Assembly: GCF_013466605.1 (NCBI RefSeq)
Contig: NZ_CP059162.1
Location: 6,696,001-6,760,000 of the forward strand
DNA from: Pseudomonas chlororaphis subsp. aurantiaca
Lineage (GTDB): Bacteria > Pseudomonadota > Gammaproteobacteria > Pseudomonadales > Pseudomonadaceae
DNA: 64,000 nucleotides
Reading direction: 5' to 3'
Program-made: the position numbers and the translations under genes
In this document: piece by piece, positions 17,572 to 26,802 of the stretch
Position numbering within the stretch: position 1 is the stretch's first letter
How the letters are laid out: the number at the start of each line of letters is the position of its first letter
The notes under the pieces: model-generated
Told to the model about the DNA's origin: nothing
What the model saw: the letters and a program-made list of their open reading frames with translations, nothing else
Database searches by the model: none

Positions 17572-20500
17572 CAGAGCTGCACCGGCATGCGGAAGGTGCG
17601 CAGCACGCCCATGTCGAACGGGTTCGGCGTGCGCTGGCTCATCAGCAGGTAGTTGGCACGCAGGCCGCCCAGGTCGGCCTTGAGCACCAGCACGTCACGG
17701 CCGGTCAGGTACTCGGTCTGCATCAGGTCGAACAGCCGGAACAGCGACCAGGGGCCGGTGTTCTTTTCGATGCCCACCGGGCGCCCGGCCATCTTGTCCA
17801 GCACCAGGCTGGTGCGGCCGTCTTCGGCATCGGTCGGCCACTTGAAGGACACCGGCACGATCGGGCCGTGGCGGTATTCCATGGTCTTGTCGCCGAAACG
17901 GAACTCGGAGCGGCTCACCGCCGGGTCCAGGGTGTAGGGCTCCAGCTTGAACTGCACCTGCGGCTCCGCCGGGTTCTCCGAGAAGAAGCTCTGGCGGATC
18001 ACCTGGGCCGCGGCCATCTGATCGAGGTAGACCTTGGACATCGGCAGGCTGTGGCCATCGATGCTGCGCAGGCGGTAGTTGCCCGGATCGCCGCTGACGA
18101 AAGGCCGCATGTAGGTTTCGAAGAAGCGATCGGCGATACCCTGGGCCTTGAAGAACTCGCGGAAATCGCTGATGGCGACATCGCTGGTGCTGTGGGCGCT
18201 GAACGGGTAACGCTTGCTGATGGCCTTGCCGTAGAAGCTGTACAGCTCGCTCTGATAACGCTGGTTGAGGTACTGGTAGGAGTCGTTGAGCACCAGGCGC
18301 CAGGTGTCTTCCGCCAGCACGTTGAACCATACGCTCACCGGACGCGGCAGGCGCACCGAGGCGTTGCGCAGGCTGCTCAGGGCATCGCGCTGGCCGCTCA
18401 TGCGGGTCTTGGCCATTTCGAACGCCGCCTGCTCGGGCGCGCTGGCACGGGCCAGGCCGGCCAGTTGCAGTTGCAGGTCGTTCAGCGCTTGCAGCGCCGG
18501 CGTCAGGTCAGCGGCCGGGCCATTGTTGTCGTCCAGCAGACGGTGCAGCGGTTCGAAGCGACGTTGCAGCGACTTCTTCGCGGTGTCCGGCAGGTTCTTG
18601 GCCAAGGCTTCCTGGGCCTTGCCCGCGGCAGCCGCCGCGACCTTGCCCAGCGCCCCGCCCTTCTCCGCGGCCTTGTCCGCCGCGGCGGTCACGTCTTCGG
18701 CGCTTTCGGCGATGGCCTGGAAGCGGGTGTTCTCACGCACCTCCACCAGCAGTTGCAATACAGGCGAGTTGGCCGAAGTCAGGCCGGCGACCTGATCGGC
18801 GCCTTCGCCAGCGTCGTTGAACGGTTGCAGGCCGACCTGGCCGACCGCTTCGCTCCAGAAGTTGGCGTAGTCACGGAAGTACAGCTGTTCCAGCTCCACC
18901 ATCAGGCGGCGCAGGTCCATGCCGCTGATGCCGCTGCCTTCGCCCAGCACCCAGTTGTCACGCAGGATATCGGTGACCAGCGCCGTGCCCTGGACCGAGA
19001 AATACTGCTGGTAACCCTGTTGGGTGTAGAAACCCGGGATCGCGTAGTCGGTGCCGACGAACAGGCTGCCTTGCGGCCCCAGGTGCTGGCTCAGACGGTA
19101 CTCCGGCAGGCTCCGCGCCTGTTCGCGCAGCACGCGGTAGACCACGTTGGCCAGCGACTCGCTGCGCAGCACCTGGCGCGCCTGGGCCACCAGCGTGTCG
19201 TTGAGCGGGTAGCTGAATGGCAGCTTGAGCAGGCGTTCGAAGTGCGCGTTCAGGCCGTTCTGCACCGCGGTGTTGCCGGCGTAGCGCGTCGACCAGTCGC
19301 TGGCTACCCAATCCTTGAGCCAGGACGGATCGCGACGGTCCTGCATGTTCAGCATCAGGTACGCCCGCAGGCTGTTGAGCAGGCGGTCGCGGTCGCGCAT
19401 GTTGCTGCGGATCTGCCCTTCCAGCATCTGCGCTACCCGTGGCAGCAGCTGCGCTTGCAGCTCACGCTCGTAGGCGCTGAGCACCACCGGGTTGCTTTCC
19501 TCGCCCTGGTACAGGCCGACCCGCTCGTGCAGCGAGACGTCGCCCTTGGCCGGAAACACCTTGGTGGCTTCGAAGCTGGTGTCGAGGGTCTTGAGCGCCG
19601 CCATCGCGTCGTCGCGGGCGGTCAGCGCGGTGCGCTGCTGGTTCCAGTTCTGCGCCAGGGAGCGCAGGCTTTCCAGGCGCTCGTAGTTGGCGGAGAAACC
19701 GCCGGCCCAGAGCAGGCCGAACAAGGCCAGGGCCACCAGCGCGCCAACGTACAGCGCACGCTGGCCCCAATGGATGCGATTGCGCTCGCGCTTGTCCAGG
19801 CCAGCCAGGTCGGCCTCGGGGAAAATCACCCGGCTCAGCAGGTGGTGAATGAAGCGCGAACGACCGCTGCGCAGGGTCGGCAGCACACCGGCCGCCATGC
19901 CCAGGCTGGCGCCGATGCCGGCGGTATCGGGGTCGAGTTTTTCCGTCAGGTGCGGCGCGCTGGTCAGGTAGAAACCACGCAGCTGGCTGGCCCGCTGGTA
20001 GCGGTTGCCGGTGAACGCCATGTCGACGAACAGGCACAGGCGCTCGCCGATCTGGCCCAGCTGGTGCGGGAAATCGAGGATGCGACCACGGCGCTGGGTG
20101 TCGCGCTCCTGATGCATGCGCATGATCACCTGGCTGTTCAGGCGGCGCAGCAGCTCTTCGAACTCCTGGCGCAACACCGCGACGTCGGTGCCGTTCTGTT
20201 CCTTGCGGAAGCTGGTGCCGAGCACCTGGTCGCTTTCCTCGCGGCTCAGTTGGTCGAAGAACTCGTCGAAGCCCAGCAGCTGGTCGGCCTTGCTCAGTAC
20301 CAGGTATACCGGTACGTCGACGTGCAGCTTCTGGTGCACGTCCTGCAGGCGCGCGCGTACCTGGCGCGCCAGGGTGTCGAGGTCCTGCTCGTTGCCGCTC
20401 AGCAGCAGTTCCACCGGAATGGTCACCAGCACGCCGTTGAGCGGACGCCCGCGACGGCGCTTGCGCAGCAGGTTGAGCAAGGTGCCCCAGGCGCTGCCGT

Positions 20501-21101
20501 CAACTTCCGCGTCGGGCTGGGTCAGGTAGCGGCCGGCGGTGTCGATCAGCACGCCGTGGTCGGCGAAGTACCAGTCGCAATGCCGGGTGCCGATGGTGTC
20601 GCGGGTCAGCTTGCGGTCAATCTTGTTGATCGGGAACTCAAGGCCCGAGAAGTCCAGCAGGCTGGTCTTGCCACTGCTCTGCGGGCCGATCAGCAGGTAC
20701 CACGGCAGGTCGTTGCGCCAGCGCTCGCTGCGCCCACGGTACAGGCTGGAGGTCTTGAGGGTGCGCATGGCTTCCTTGAAGCGGCTGCGCAGCTCTTTCT
20801 GTTCCTCGTCGATCAGCTCTTCACGGCGCAGGCGTTCCTGGCCGTCCTCGCTGTCTTCCATTTCTTTCTTGCGGATCCCGGCGCGCCAGCTGACGAAGAC
20901 CATGGTCAGGCCCCAGATCAGGAACAGCACGCTGATGGTCAGCAGGCGCGAGGTCGCGCTTTCCCAGAACTTGTAGTCGTTGACCGCCAGCAGCGGCCCG
21001 ACGAACCACACCAGCAGTGCCACGAACAGCACCAGCAACAGCGTCCAGACCCATGTCTTGCGCAGGAAGGCGCCGACTTTCTTGAAGAAGTTTTTCATCA
21101 C
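17571..21101 (-). CDS. tssM: T6SS inner-membrane protein TssM (IcmF)
   Basis: An 1176-residue IcmF-family protein. Two TM helices near 15-40 and 52-72, a cytoplasmic NTPase-like domain with Walker A GPQSSGKT (139-146), a third TM near 440-460, then a large periplasmic region with the IcmF-related and TssM C-terminal beta domain. It builds the membrane complex with TssL and TssJ. Normal length. It starts 11 bases after tssL. Confidence 0.96.
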   Translation of the reverse strand: MMKNFFKKVGAFLRKTWVWTLLLVLFVALLVWFVGPLLAVNDYKFWESATSRLLTISVLFLIWGLTMVFVSWRAGIRKKEMEDSEDGQERLRREELIDEEQKELRSRFKEAMRTLKTSSLYRGRSERWRNDLPWYLLIGPQSSGKTSLLDFSGLEFPINKIDRKLTRDTIGTRHCDWYFADHGVLIDTAGRYLTQPDAEVDGSAWGTLLNLLRKRRRGRPLNGVLVTIPVELLLSGNEQDLDTLARQVRARLQDVHQKLHVDVPVYLVLSKADQLLGFDEFFDQLSREESDQVLGTSFRKEQNGTDVAVLRQEFEELLRRLNSQVIMRMHQERDTQRRGRILDFPHQLGQIGERLCLFVDMAFTGNRYQRASQLRGFYLTSAPHLTEKLDPDTAGIGASLGMAAGVLPTLRSGRSRFIHHLLSRVIFPEADLAGLDKRERNRIHWGQRALYVGALVALALFGLLWAGGFSANYERLESLRSLAQNWNQQRTALTARDDAMAALKTLDTSFEATKVFPAKGDVSLHERVGLYQGEESNPVVLSAYERELQAQLLPRVAQMLEGQIRSNMRDRDRLLNSLRAYLMLNMQDRRDPSWLKDWVASDWSTRYAGNTAVQNGLNAHFERLLKLPFSYPLNDTLVAQARQVLRSESLANVVYRVLREQARSLPEYRLSQHLGPQGSLFVGTDYAIPGFYTQQGYQQYFSVQGTALVTDILRDNWVLGEGSGISGMDLRRLMVELEQLYFRDYANFWSEAVGQVGLQPFNDAGEGADQVAGLTSANSPVLQLLVEVRENTRFQAIAESAEDVTAAADKAAEKGGALGKVAAAAAGKAQEALAKNLPDTAKKSLQRRFEPLHRLLDDNNGPAADLTPALQALNDLQLQLAGLARASAPEQAAFEMAKTRMSGQRDALSSLRNASVRLPRPVSVWFNVLAEDTWRLVLNDSYQYLNQRYQSELYSFYGKAISKRYPFSAHSTSDVAISDFREFFKAQGIADRFFETYMRPFVSGDPGNYRLRSIDGHSLPMSKVYLDQMAAAQVIRQSFFSENPAEPQVQFKLEPYTLDPAVSRSEFRFGDKTMEYRHGPIVPVSFKWPTDAEDGRTSLVLDKMAGRPVGIEKNTGPWSLFRLFDLMQTEYLTGRDVLVLKADLGGLRANYLLMSQRTPNPFDMGVLRTFRMPVQL

Positions 21102-21112
21102 ACGTCCCTGTA

Positions 21113-21982
21113 TTACGGCTGGGGCTGGACCACGGCCGGGTCAAGCTGCTGATAAGGTTGCAGAACGGTCTCGCGCTGCTCGCCCAGAACCCAGGCGAAC
21201 CCCGAATACATCACCACCAGGCAGACCACCGTGAACAGCGCGACCATCCACCACGGCACGATGCGCACCAGGCTGCGGCGCTTGTCGTGCAGGCCTTCCC
21301 AATGCGGCGACAGCTCGCGCGGCACGTCGCCACGCAGCTGGCGGATCTGCCGGTACAGCGCATCGCGGATGCCTTCGAGTTCGAGCATGCCACGGGCCAT
21401 GACCCGGTACTTGCCCTCGAAGCCCAGCGACAGGCACAGGTACATCAGCTCCAGCATCGGCAGGTGCTTGACCGGGTTCTTCGACAACCGATCCAGCAGC
21501 TGGAAGAACTTCTCGCCACCAAAGGTCTCGTTGTGGAAGCTGCTGAGCAGGCTCATCTGCGACCACTCGCTTTCATTACCCCAGGGGGTGGTGACCACCG
21601 CCTCGTCGACCACGGTGCACAGCACGTAGCGGGCGGCCATGACCTGGCTGCTTTCGGCGCCGTTGTGCAGGGCGCGCACCTCGAACAGTTTCAGGGCCGA
21701 GGTCAGGCGTTCGTTGAGCGCGTACAGGTCTTCGCGGGTGTCGCTGTGCTTGAGGCGCACCACTTCCGACAACAGATCGGAGGCCGCCGCTACCAGCGCG
21801 TTCAGGCTGATGTTGAAGGCCTCGGCCGGGCGCAGGCGCGCGGCGTAGATCATCCGTTCTTCCAGTTGCTCGAAGCGTGGCGGCGCGGCGAAATCGGTCA
21901 GCGGACTCTGCGCCGGGCCATGGCCCTGGCGATCGAGCAGGACGGTCTTGTCGTCCTGGTTGTGTTCCATGTCCTTGATCAT
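21113..21982 (-). CDS. tssL: T6SS inner-membrane protein TssL (DotU)
   Basis: A 289-residue DotU protein with a cytoplasmic helical domain (ERMIYAARLRPAEAFNISLNALVAAAS..., CTVVDEAVVTTPWG, LELMYLCLSLGFEGKYR) and a single C-terminal TM helix (WWMVALFTVVCLVVMYSGFAWVL). There is no OmpA-like peptidoglycan-binding extension. The start may be 21982 or, four codons later, 21970 (AAGGAC precedes it). Partner of TssM and TssK. Confidence 0.94.
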   Translation of the reverse strand: MIKDMEHNQDDKTVLLDRQGHGPAQSPLTDFAAPPRFEQLEERMIYAARLRPAEAFNISLNALVAAASDLLSEVVRLKHSDTREDLYALNERLTSALKLFEVRALHNGAESSQVMAARYVLCTVVDEAVVTTPWGNESEWSQMSLLSSFHNETFGGEKFFQLLDRLSKNPVKHLPMLELMYLCLSLGFEGKYRVMARGMLELEGIRDALYRQIRQLRGDVPRELSPHWEGLHDKRRSLVRIVPWWMVALFTVVCLVVMYSGFAWVLGEQRETVLQPYQQLDPAVVQPQP

Positions 21983-21987
21983 GTCGG

Positions 21988-23319
21988 TCAGTTCCTGATG
22001 GCCCAGAATTTCAGTTCAAGCTCGGCGAATTCGCCGGACACGTGGAAGGCGAAACCGCCGGAACGCTCCAGTTGCGCCAGGTCTTCGGAACTGAGTTCGA
22101 GGATGAAATAGGTTTTGTTGGAGTGGAACGCGATCTGCCGTGGCGCCACCGGCAAGGGTTTGACCTTGATCCCCGGCAGGTGCAGGTTGACCAGCTGGCG
22201 AATCCGCTCCACCGGGCCGACCTTGAGGTGCGCCGGCAAGCGATGGCGCAGTTCTTCGGAGTCGCAGTTGGCGCTGGCGGCCAGGACGAACGAGGCCGAG
22301 CCCAGTAGCTTGTGGTCGTGCAACGGCGACACGATGATCCCGTACTGGCGCGCCTGCAGCACCAGCTCGATGGCGTGCTGTTCGAGCACCATCGACAGCA
22401 CCTGGCGGATCGCGTCCATCAACTTGCGAAAGCTCGCGCCCTGGTCGCTGTGCTGGTAGCGGCTGTCCAGGCGCGGCCGCTTGCTGTCGCTGGCGAAGGT
22501 CGCCAGATCGCCGAGCATGGTCAGCAGCGTGCGGTACAGCTCTTCCGGGTGCACCTGCTCCAGGCCCAGGTAGTGGCGCAGCAGCAGCTCGGTGCGGTTG
22601 ATCAGTTGCAGCATCATGAAGTCGCCGACTTCGGCGCCGCCGACCTTGCCGTTGGAGCGGATCCGGTCGGCAATGGTGTCGCCGCGGTGGCTGAGCATGC
22701 TGATCACTTCCTTCAGGCACGACAGCAGGTAGCTCGAGGCATGGGCGTGGATGAAGGTCGGCACGAAGTCCGGGTCGAGGCTGATCACCCCGTCGGGCGT
22801 GGTGTCGAGGACTTCGCAGAGCTTGAGCTTCACATAGGCCTGGTCGCTCTGTTGCTCGCCGAGCAGCAGGCGGAAGTCCGGCCGGGCGCAGCTGACCTGG
22901 CTGCTGGAATCGTCGCCGGCGTTGGAGTCGGCCACTTCCGCCTCGTAGGTGGTGTAGCGCGCCAGCACATCGGACTGCTCCGGACGGCGCGCCTCGATGT
23001 GGTTGCCGGTCACCAGCGGCAAGGCCAGGTAGACCGGGGTATTACCAGTGTTCGGCGGCACGTCGAGGGCCAGCGGCTCGGTGTTGCCACCCAACTCGAA
23101 CAGGCTGCCGTCGGGCAGGATGCCGGAGGCCTGGCTGATCACCAGCTTGCCCATGTTGAGGAACTGCAGGTCGATCTCCAGGCTCAGGAAACCCCAGGAA
23201 TAGCTGCCCAGCAACTGGGTGCGGGTTTTCATCTGGTAGTCGTAGTAGCGATCGTTGTGCTGGAAGTGCTGCGGACGCAGCAACATGCCTTCCTGCCAAA
23301 TGACTTTATGCACATTCAT
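21988..23319 (-). CDS. tssK: T6SS baseplate protein TssK
   Basis: A 443-residue TssK, recognised by the N-terminus VHKVIWQEGMLLRPQHFQ and by LLRHYLGLEQVHPEELYRTLL. The frame is open to 23433, but the family start is the ATG at 23319, two bases after the tssJ stop. TssK links the baseplate to the TssL/TssM membrane complex. Confidence 0.95.
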   Translation of the reverse strand: MNVHKVIWQEGMLLRPQHFQHNDRYYDYQMKTRTQLLGSYSWGFLSLEIDLQFLNMGKLVISQASGILPDGSLFELGGNTEPLALDVPPNTGNTPVYLALPLVTGNHIEARRPEQSDVLARYTTYEAEVADSNAGDDSSSQVSCARPDFRLLLGEQQSDQAYVKLKLCEVLDTTPDGVISLDPDFVPTFIHAHASSYLLSCLKEVISMLSHRGDTIADRIRSNGKVGGAEVGDFMMLQLINRTELLLRHYLGLEQVHPEELYRTLLTMLGDLATFASDSKRPRLDSRYQHSDQGASFRKLMDAIRQVLSMVLEQHAIELVLQARQYGIIVSPLHDHKLLGSASFVLAASANCDSEELRHRLPAHLKVGPVERIRQLVNLHLPGIKVKPLPVAPRQIAFHSNKTYFILELSSEDLAQLERSGGFAFHVSGEFAELELKFWAIRN

Positions 23320-23321
23320 GA

Positions 23322-23831
23322 TTACTTGTCCGCCTTGGCGAGCGTTGCGTTGCTGGTGCGGATACCGGCCTGGTCGAGGGTCAGATCGGCTTCGGTCAGC
23401 TCCACCGGAGTGAGCTGGACCACATAGCGCCACTGGGTTTCCGACAGGTCGCGGTAGGCCGCCAGCACGCCGACGTAGCGGCTGCCCTCTTCGACGCTGA
23501 GCTTGAGTTCCACGGTTTCACCCGGGCGCAGTTCCAGTTCTTCGCTGGCCACCATGTCCGGTGCCAGGGACTCCTTGGCGCGCTCGTAGAGGCTGAAGAA
23601 ATCGGCGTTCTCGAAGGCCACCGGATGCTTGAGTTCGATCAACCGCACCACGATCGGCGAGGGGCGACCGTTGAGGTCCGGGTTGAGCTGGTCGCTGGCG
23701 GTCAGCTTGAGGTTGAGCTTGGTCATGGTCGAGTACGGCGACAGCGACGAGCAGCCGGCCAGCAACGCCAGGGCGGTCAGCGCAGCCAGCGTCTTGAGTA
23801 ACAGGGTCGAGCAGCGAGACATGCGCATCAT
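23322..23831 (-). CDS. tssJ: T6SS outer-membrane lipoprotein TssJ
   Basis: A 169-residue lipoprotein with a lipobox LAGC (Cys at about 27) and the TssJ beta-sandwich region (KLTASDQLNPDLNGRPSPIVVRLIELKHPVAFENADFFSLYE). It anchors TssM to the outer membrane. Its start overlaps the fha stop by 4 nt. Confidence 0.94.
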   Translation of the reverse strand: MMRMSRCSTLLLKTLAALTALALLAGCSSLSPYSTMTKLNLKLTASDQLNPDLNGRPSPIVVRLIELKHPVAFENADFFSLYERAKESLAPDMVASEELELRPGETVELKLSVEEGSRYVGVLAAYRDLSETQWRYVVQLTPVELTEADLTLDQAGIRTSNATLAKADK

Positions 23832-25021
23832 CCTTGGTGTTCGGTGTGAAGGGTGGAGATCAGGCGGATCTGTTCTTCGTAGGCCTGGGCGAAGTCACGG
23901 GCCAGCAGGCGTTCGCTCCAGTCATCGTCCTGGAGCAGGGCCTGGTGATAACGGTTGTAGGCTCTCCAGCGGCTGCCGGACGTGGCCAGCAACGGCTTGT
24001 TGTCGCGCTCGAAACGCAGGGTCAGCTGCTGCGGCGAGAAATGCTCGAGGGTGCCGCGTACAGCTGCGCGGCTGGCGGTCAGCAGCGCCACCTGGTGCGC
24101 CTGCAGATCGCGGAAAGCGCGGGAGATCGCCTGCTCGGCCGGCAACTGGCCGGGCTTGTTGCCCTGCAGCAGGATGCCCAGCGCTTCGCTGGCGTCCACG
24201 GCGAACTTGAGCGGGTTCTTGCTACCACCCTGGGCCGTGGTCAGGGCCAGGCGCAGTTCGTTTTTCAGCTCGCTGCGGGTGCGCAGGCTCTGCTGCAGGC
24301 CGCCGATGCTTTGCTTGAGCAGGCGCGCGGCATCGATCGCCAGGGCTTCGCGGGCGTCGTGATCGAGACCTTTGAGGTCCACCCCCAGCGCCGCGCCGAA
24401 ATGCTCCCAGAAGCCTTCGCGCTGGCGCTCCACCGGGGCCGGCTCGACGGCGACCGGCGCCTCGGGCTGGGCCACCAGTTCTGGCACCAGCAGGCTTTCC
24501 ATGTCGATCCGCGCATAGTCCGCGCGCTGCCGTGGTTCCTGGCGCGGCGTGTTGAGTGCGGTCAGCTCGTCGATTTCCGAATACACCCGCTCCTGCTGGT
24601 CCAGCGCGTTGAGCGGGTCGAGGTCGAGGAATGCGTCATCGGGAATGATGCTGCCAGCGGCTTGCGGACGCCCGACTTCGGCGTCGAAGGTCGCCGGATC
24701 GCGCACCAGGCGCGCTCGGATCTCGAAGTCCCCCAGCACATAGACGCTGCCGTGCTCGATACGCTGCGGCTCGCCCTTGCGCAAGCGCGCGCCGCTGTCG
24801 CTGGCCTGGATACCGTTGCTGCTGGTATCGGTGAGGAAAAACATGCCATCGCGGTAGCTGACGATCGCGTGGTGATTGGACAGGTGACGCTTGCGGTCCG
24901 GAATGATCCAGTCGCAATCCTCGCCCCGTCCGATCACCCCACCGGCCTGCTTGAAGGTTTTGCTACTCAACTCCGTGGGCACGAACTGCTTGGTGTTCAG
25001 CATTTCGAAAACCAGTTCCAT
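23828..25021 (-). CDS. T6SS FHA-domain scaffold protein (Fha2/TagH type)
   Basis: A 397-residue protein with an N-terminal FHA phosphothreonine-binding domain (GGVIGRGEDCDWIIPDRKRHLSNHH..., TSSNG; about 29-95) and the C-terminal T6SS FHA region (about 200-390, EHFGAALGVDLKGLD..., FEQAYEEQIR type end). The start at 25021 follows AAGGAG; the longer frame would need GTG at 25042. It is the likely target of the kinase/phosphatase pair in this operon. Confidence 0.93.
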   Translation of the reverse strand: MELVFEMLNTKQFVPTELSSKTFKQAGGVIGRGEDCDWIIPDRKRHLSNHHAIVSYRDGMFFLTDTSSNGIQASDSGARLRKGEPQRIEHGSVYVLGDFEIRARLVRDPATFDAEVGRPQAAGSIIPDDAFLDLDPLNALDQQERVYSEIDELTALNTPRQEPRQRADYARIDMESLLVPELVAQPEAPVAVEPAPVERQREGFWEHFGAALGVDLKGLDHDAREALAIDAARLLKQSIGGLQQSLRTRSELKNELRLALTTAQGGSKNPLKFAVDASEALGILLQGNKPGQLPAEQAISRAFRDLQAHQVALLTASRAAVRGTLEHFSPQQLTLRFERDNKPLLATSGSRWRAYNRYHQALLQDDDWSERLLARDFAQAYEEQIRLISTLHTEHQG

Positions 25022-25038
25022 GATGATGCTCCTTGCGG

Positions 25039-25179
25039 TCACTTGCCGCGATTGACCGCCTGCGGATCACCCAATGGGCGATAGGTGTTGTCGTTGAATT
25101 TGTAATTGCCGCTACAGCCGCCGAGGCCGCTGAGAACGATCAGAGCCAGCAGGGCGGCTTGCCAGTGACGAACAGACAT
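25039..25179 (-). CDS. Small T6SS-cluster lipoprotein (OrfX type)
   Basis: A 46-residue precursor: signal peptide MSVRHWQAALLALIVLSG then lipobox LGGC (Cys22) and a 24-residue mature tail (YKFNDNTYRPLGDPQAVNRGK end). The ATG at 25179 has GGAG about 9 bases upstream. It sits between the sigma54 activator and fha, the same position as the short orfX in the P. aeruginosa H2 cluster. The mature peptide is too short for a known fold; its role is unknown. Confidence 0.75.
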   Translation of the reverse strand: MSVRHWQAALLALIVLSGLGGCSGNYKFNDNTYRPLGDPQAVNRGK

Positions 25180-25274
25180 CAGAGGGTCTCCATGGGTAGA
25201 CAATGCACAAAGCGCCGACCCTGGCGGGCGACGCTTGGCGAAACGAAAAAGGCGCTGGGGAAAGTCATGTCGCG

Positions 25275-26792
<1,518 letters not shown>

Positions 26793-26802
26793 CACACCCA
26801 CC

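Noticed and set aside
17868..21152. Very long plus-strand open frame opposite tssM
   Set aside because: Antisense shadow of tssM; low-complexity Ala/Gln/Val-rich translation without domains.
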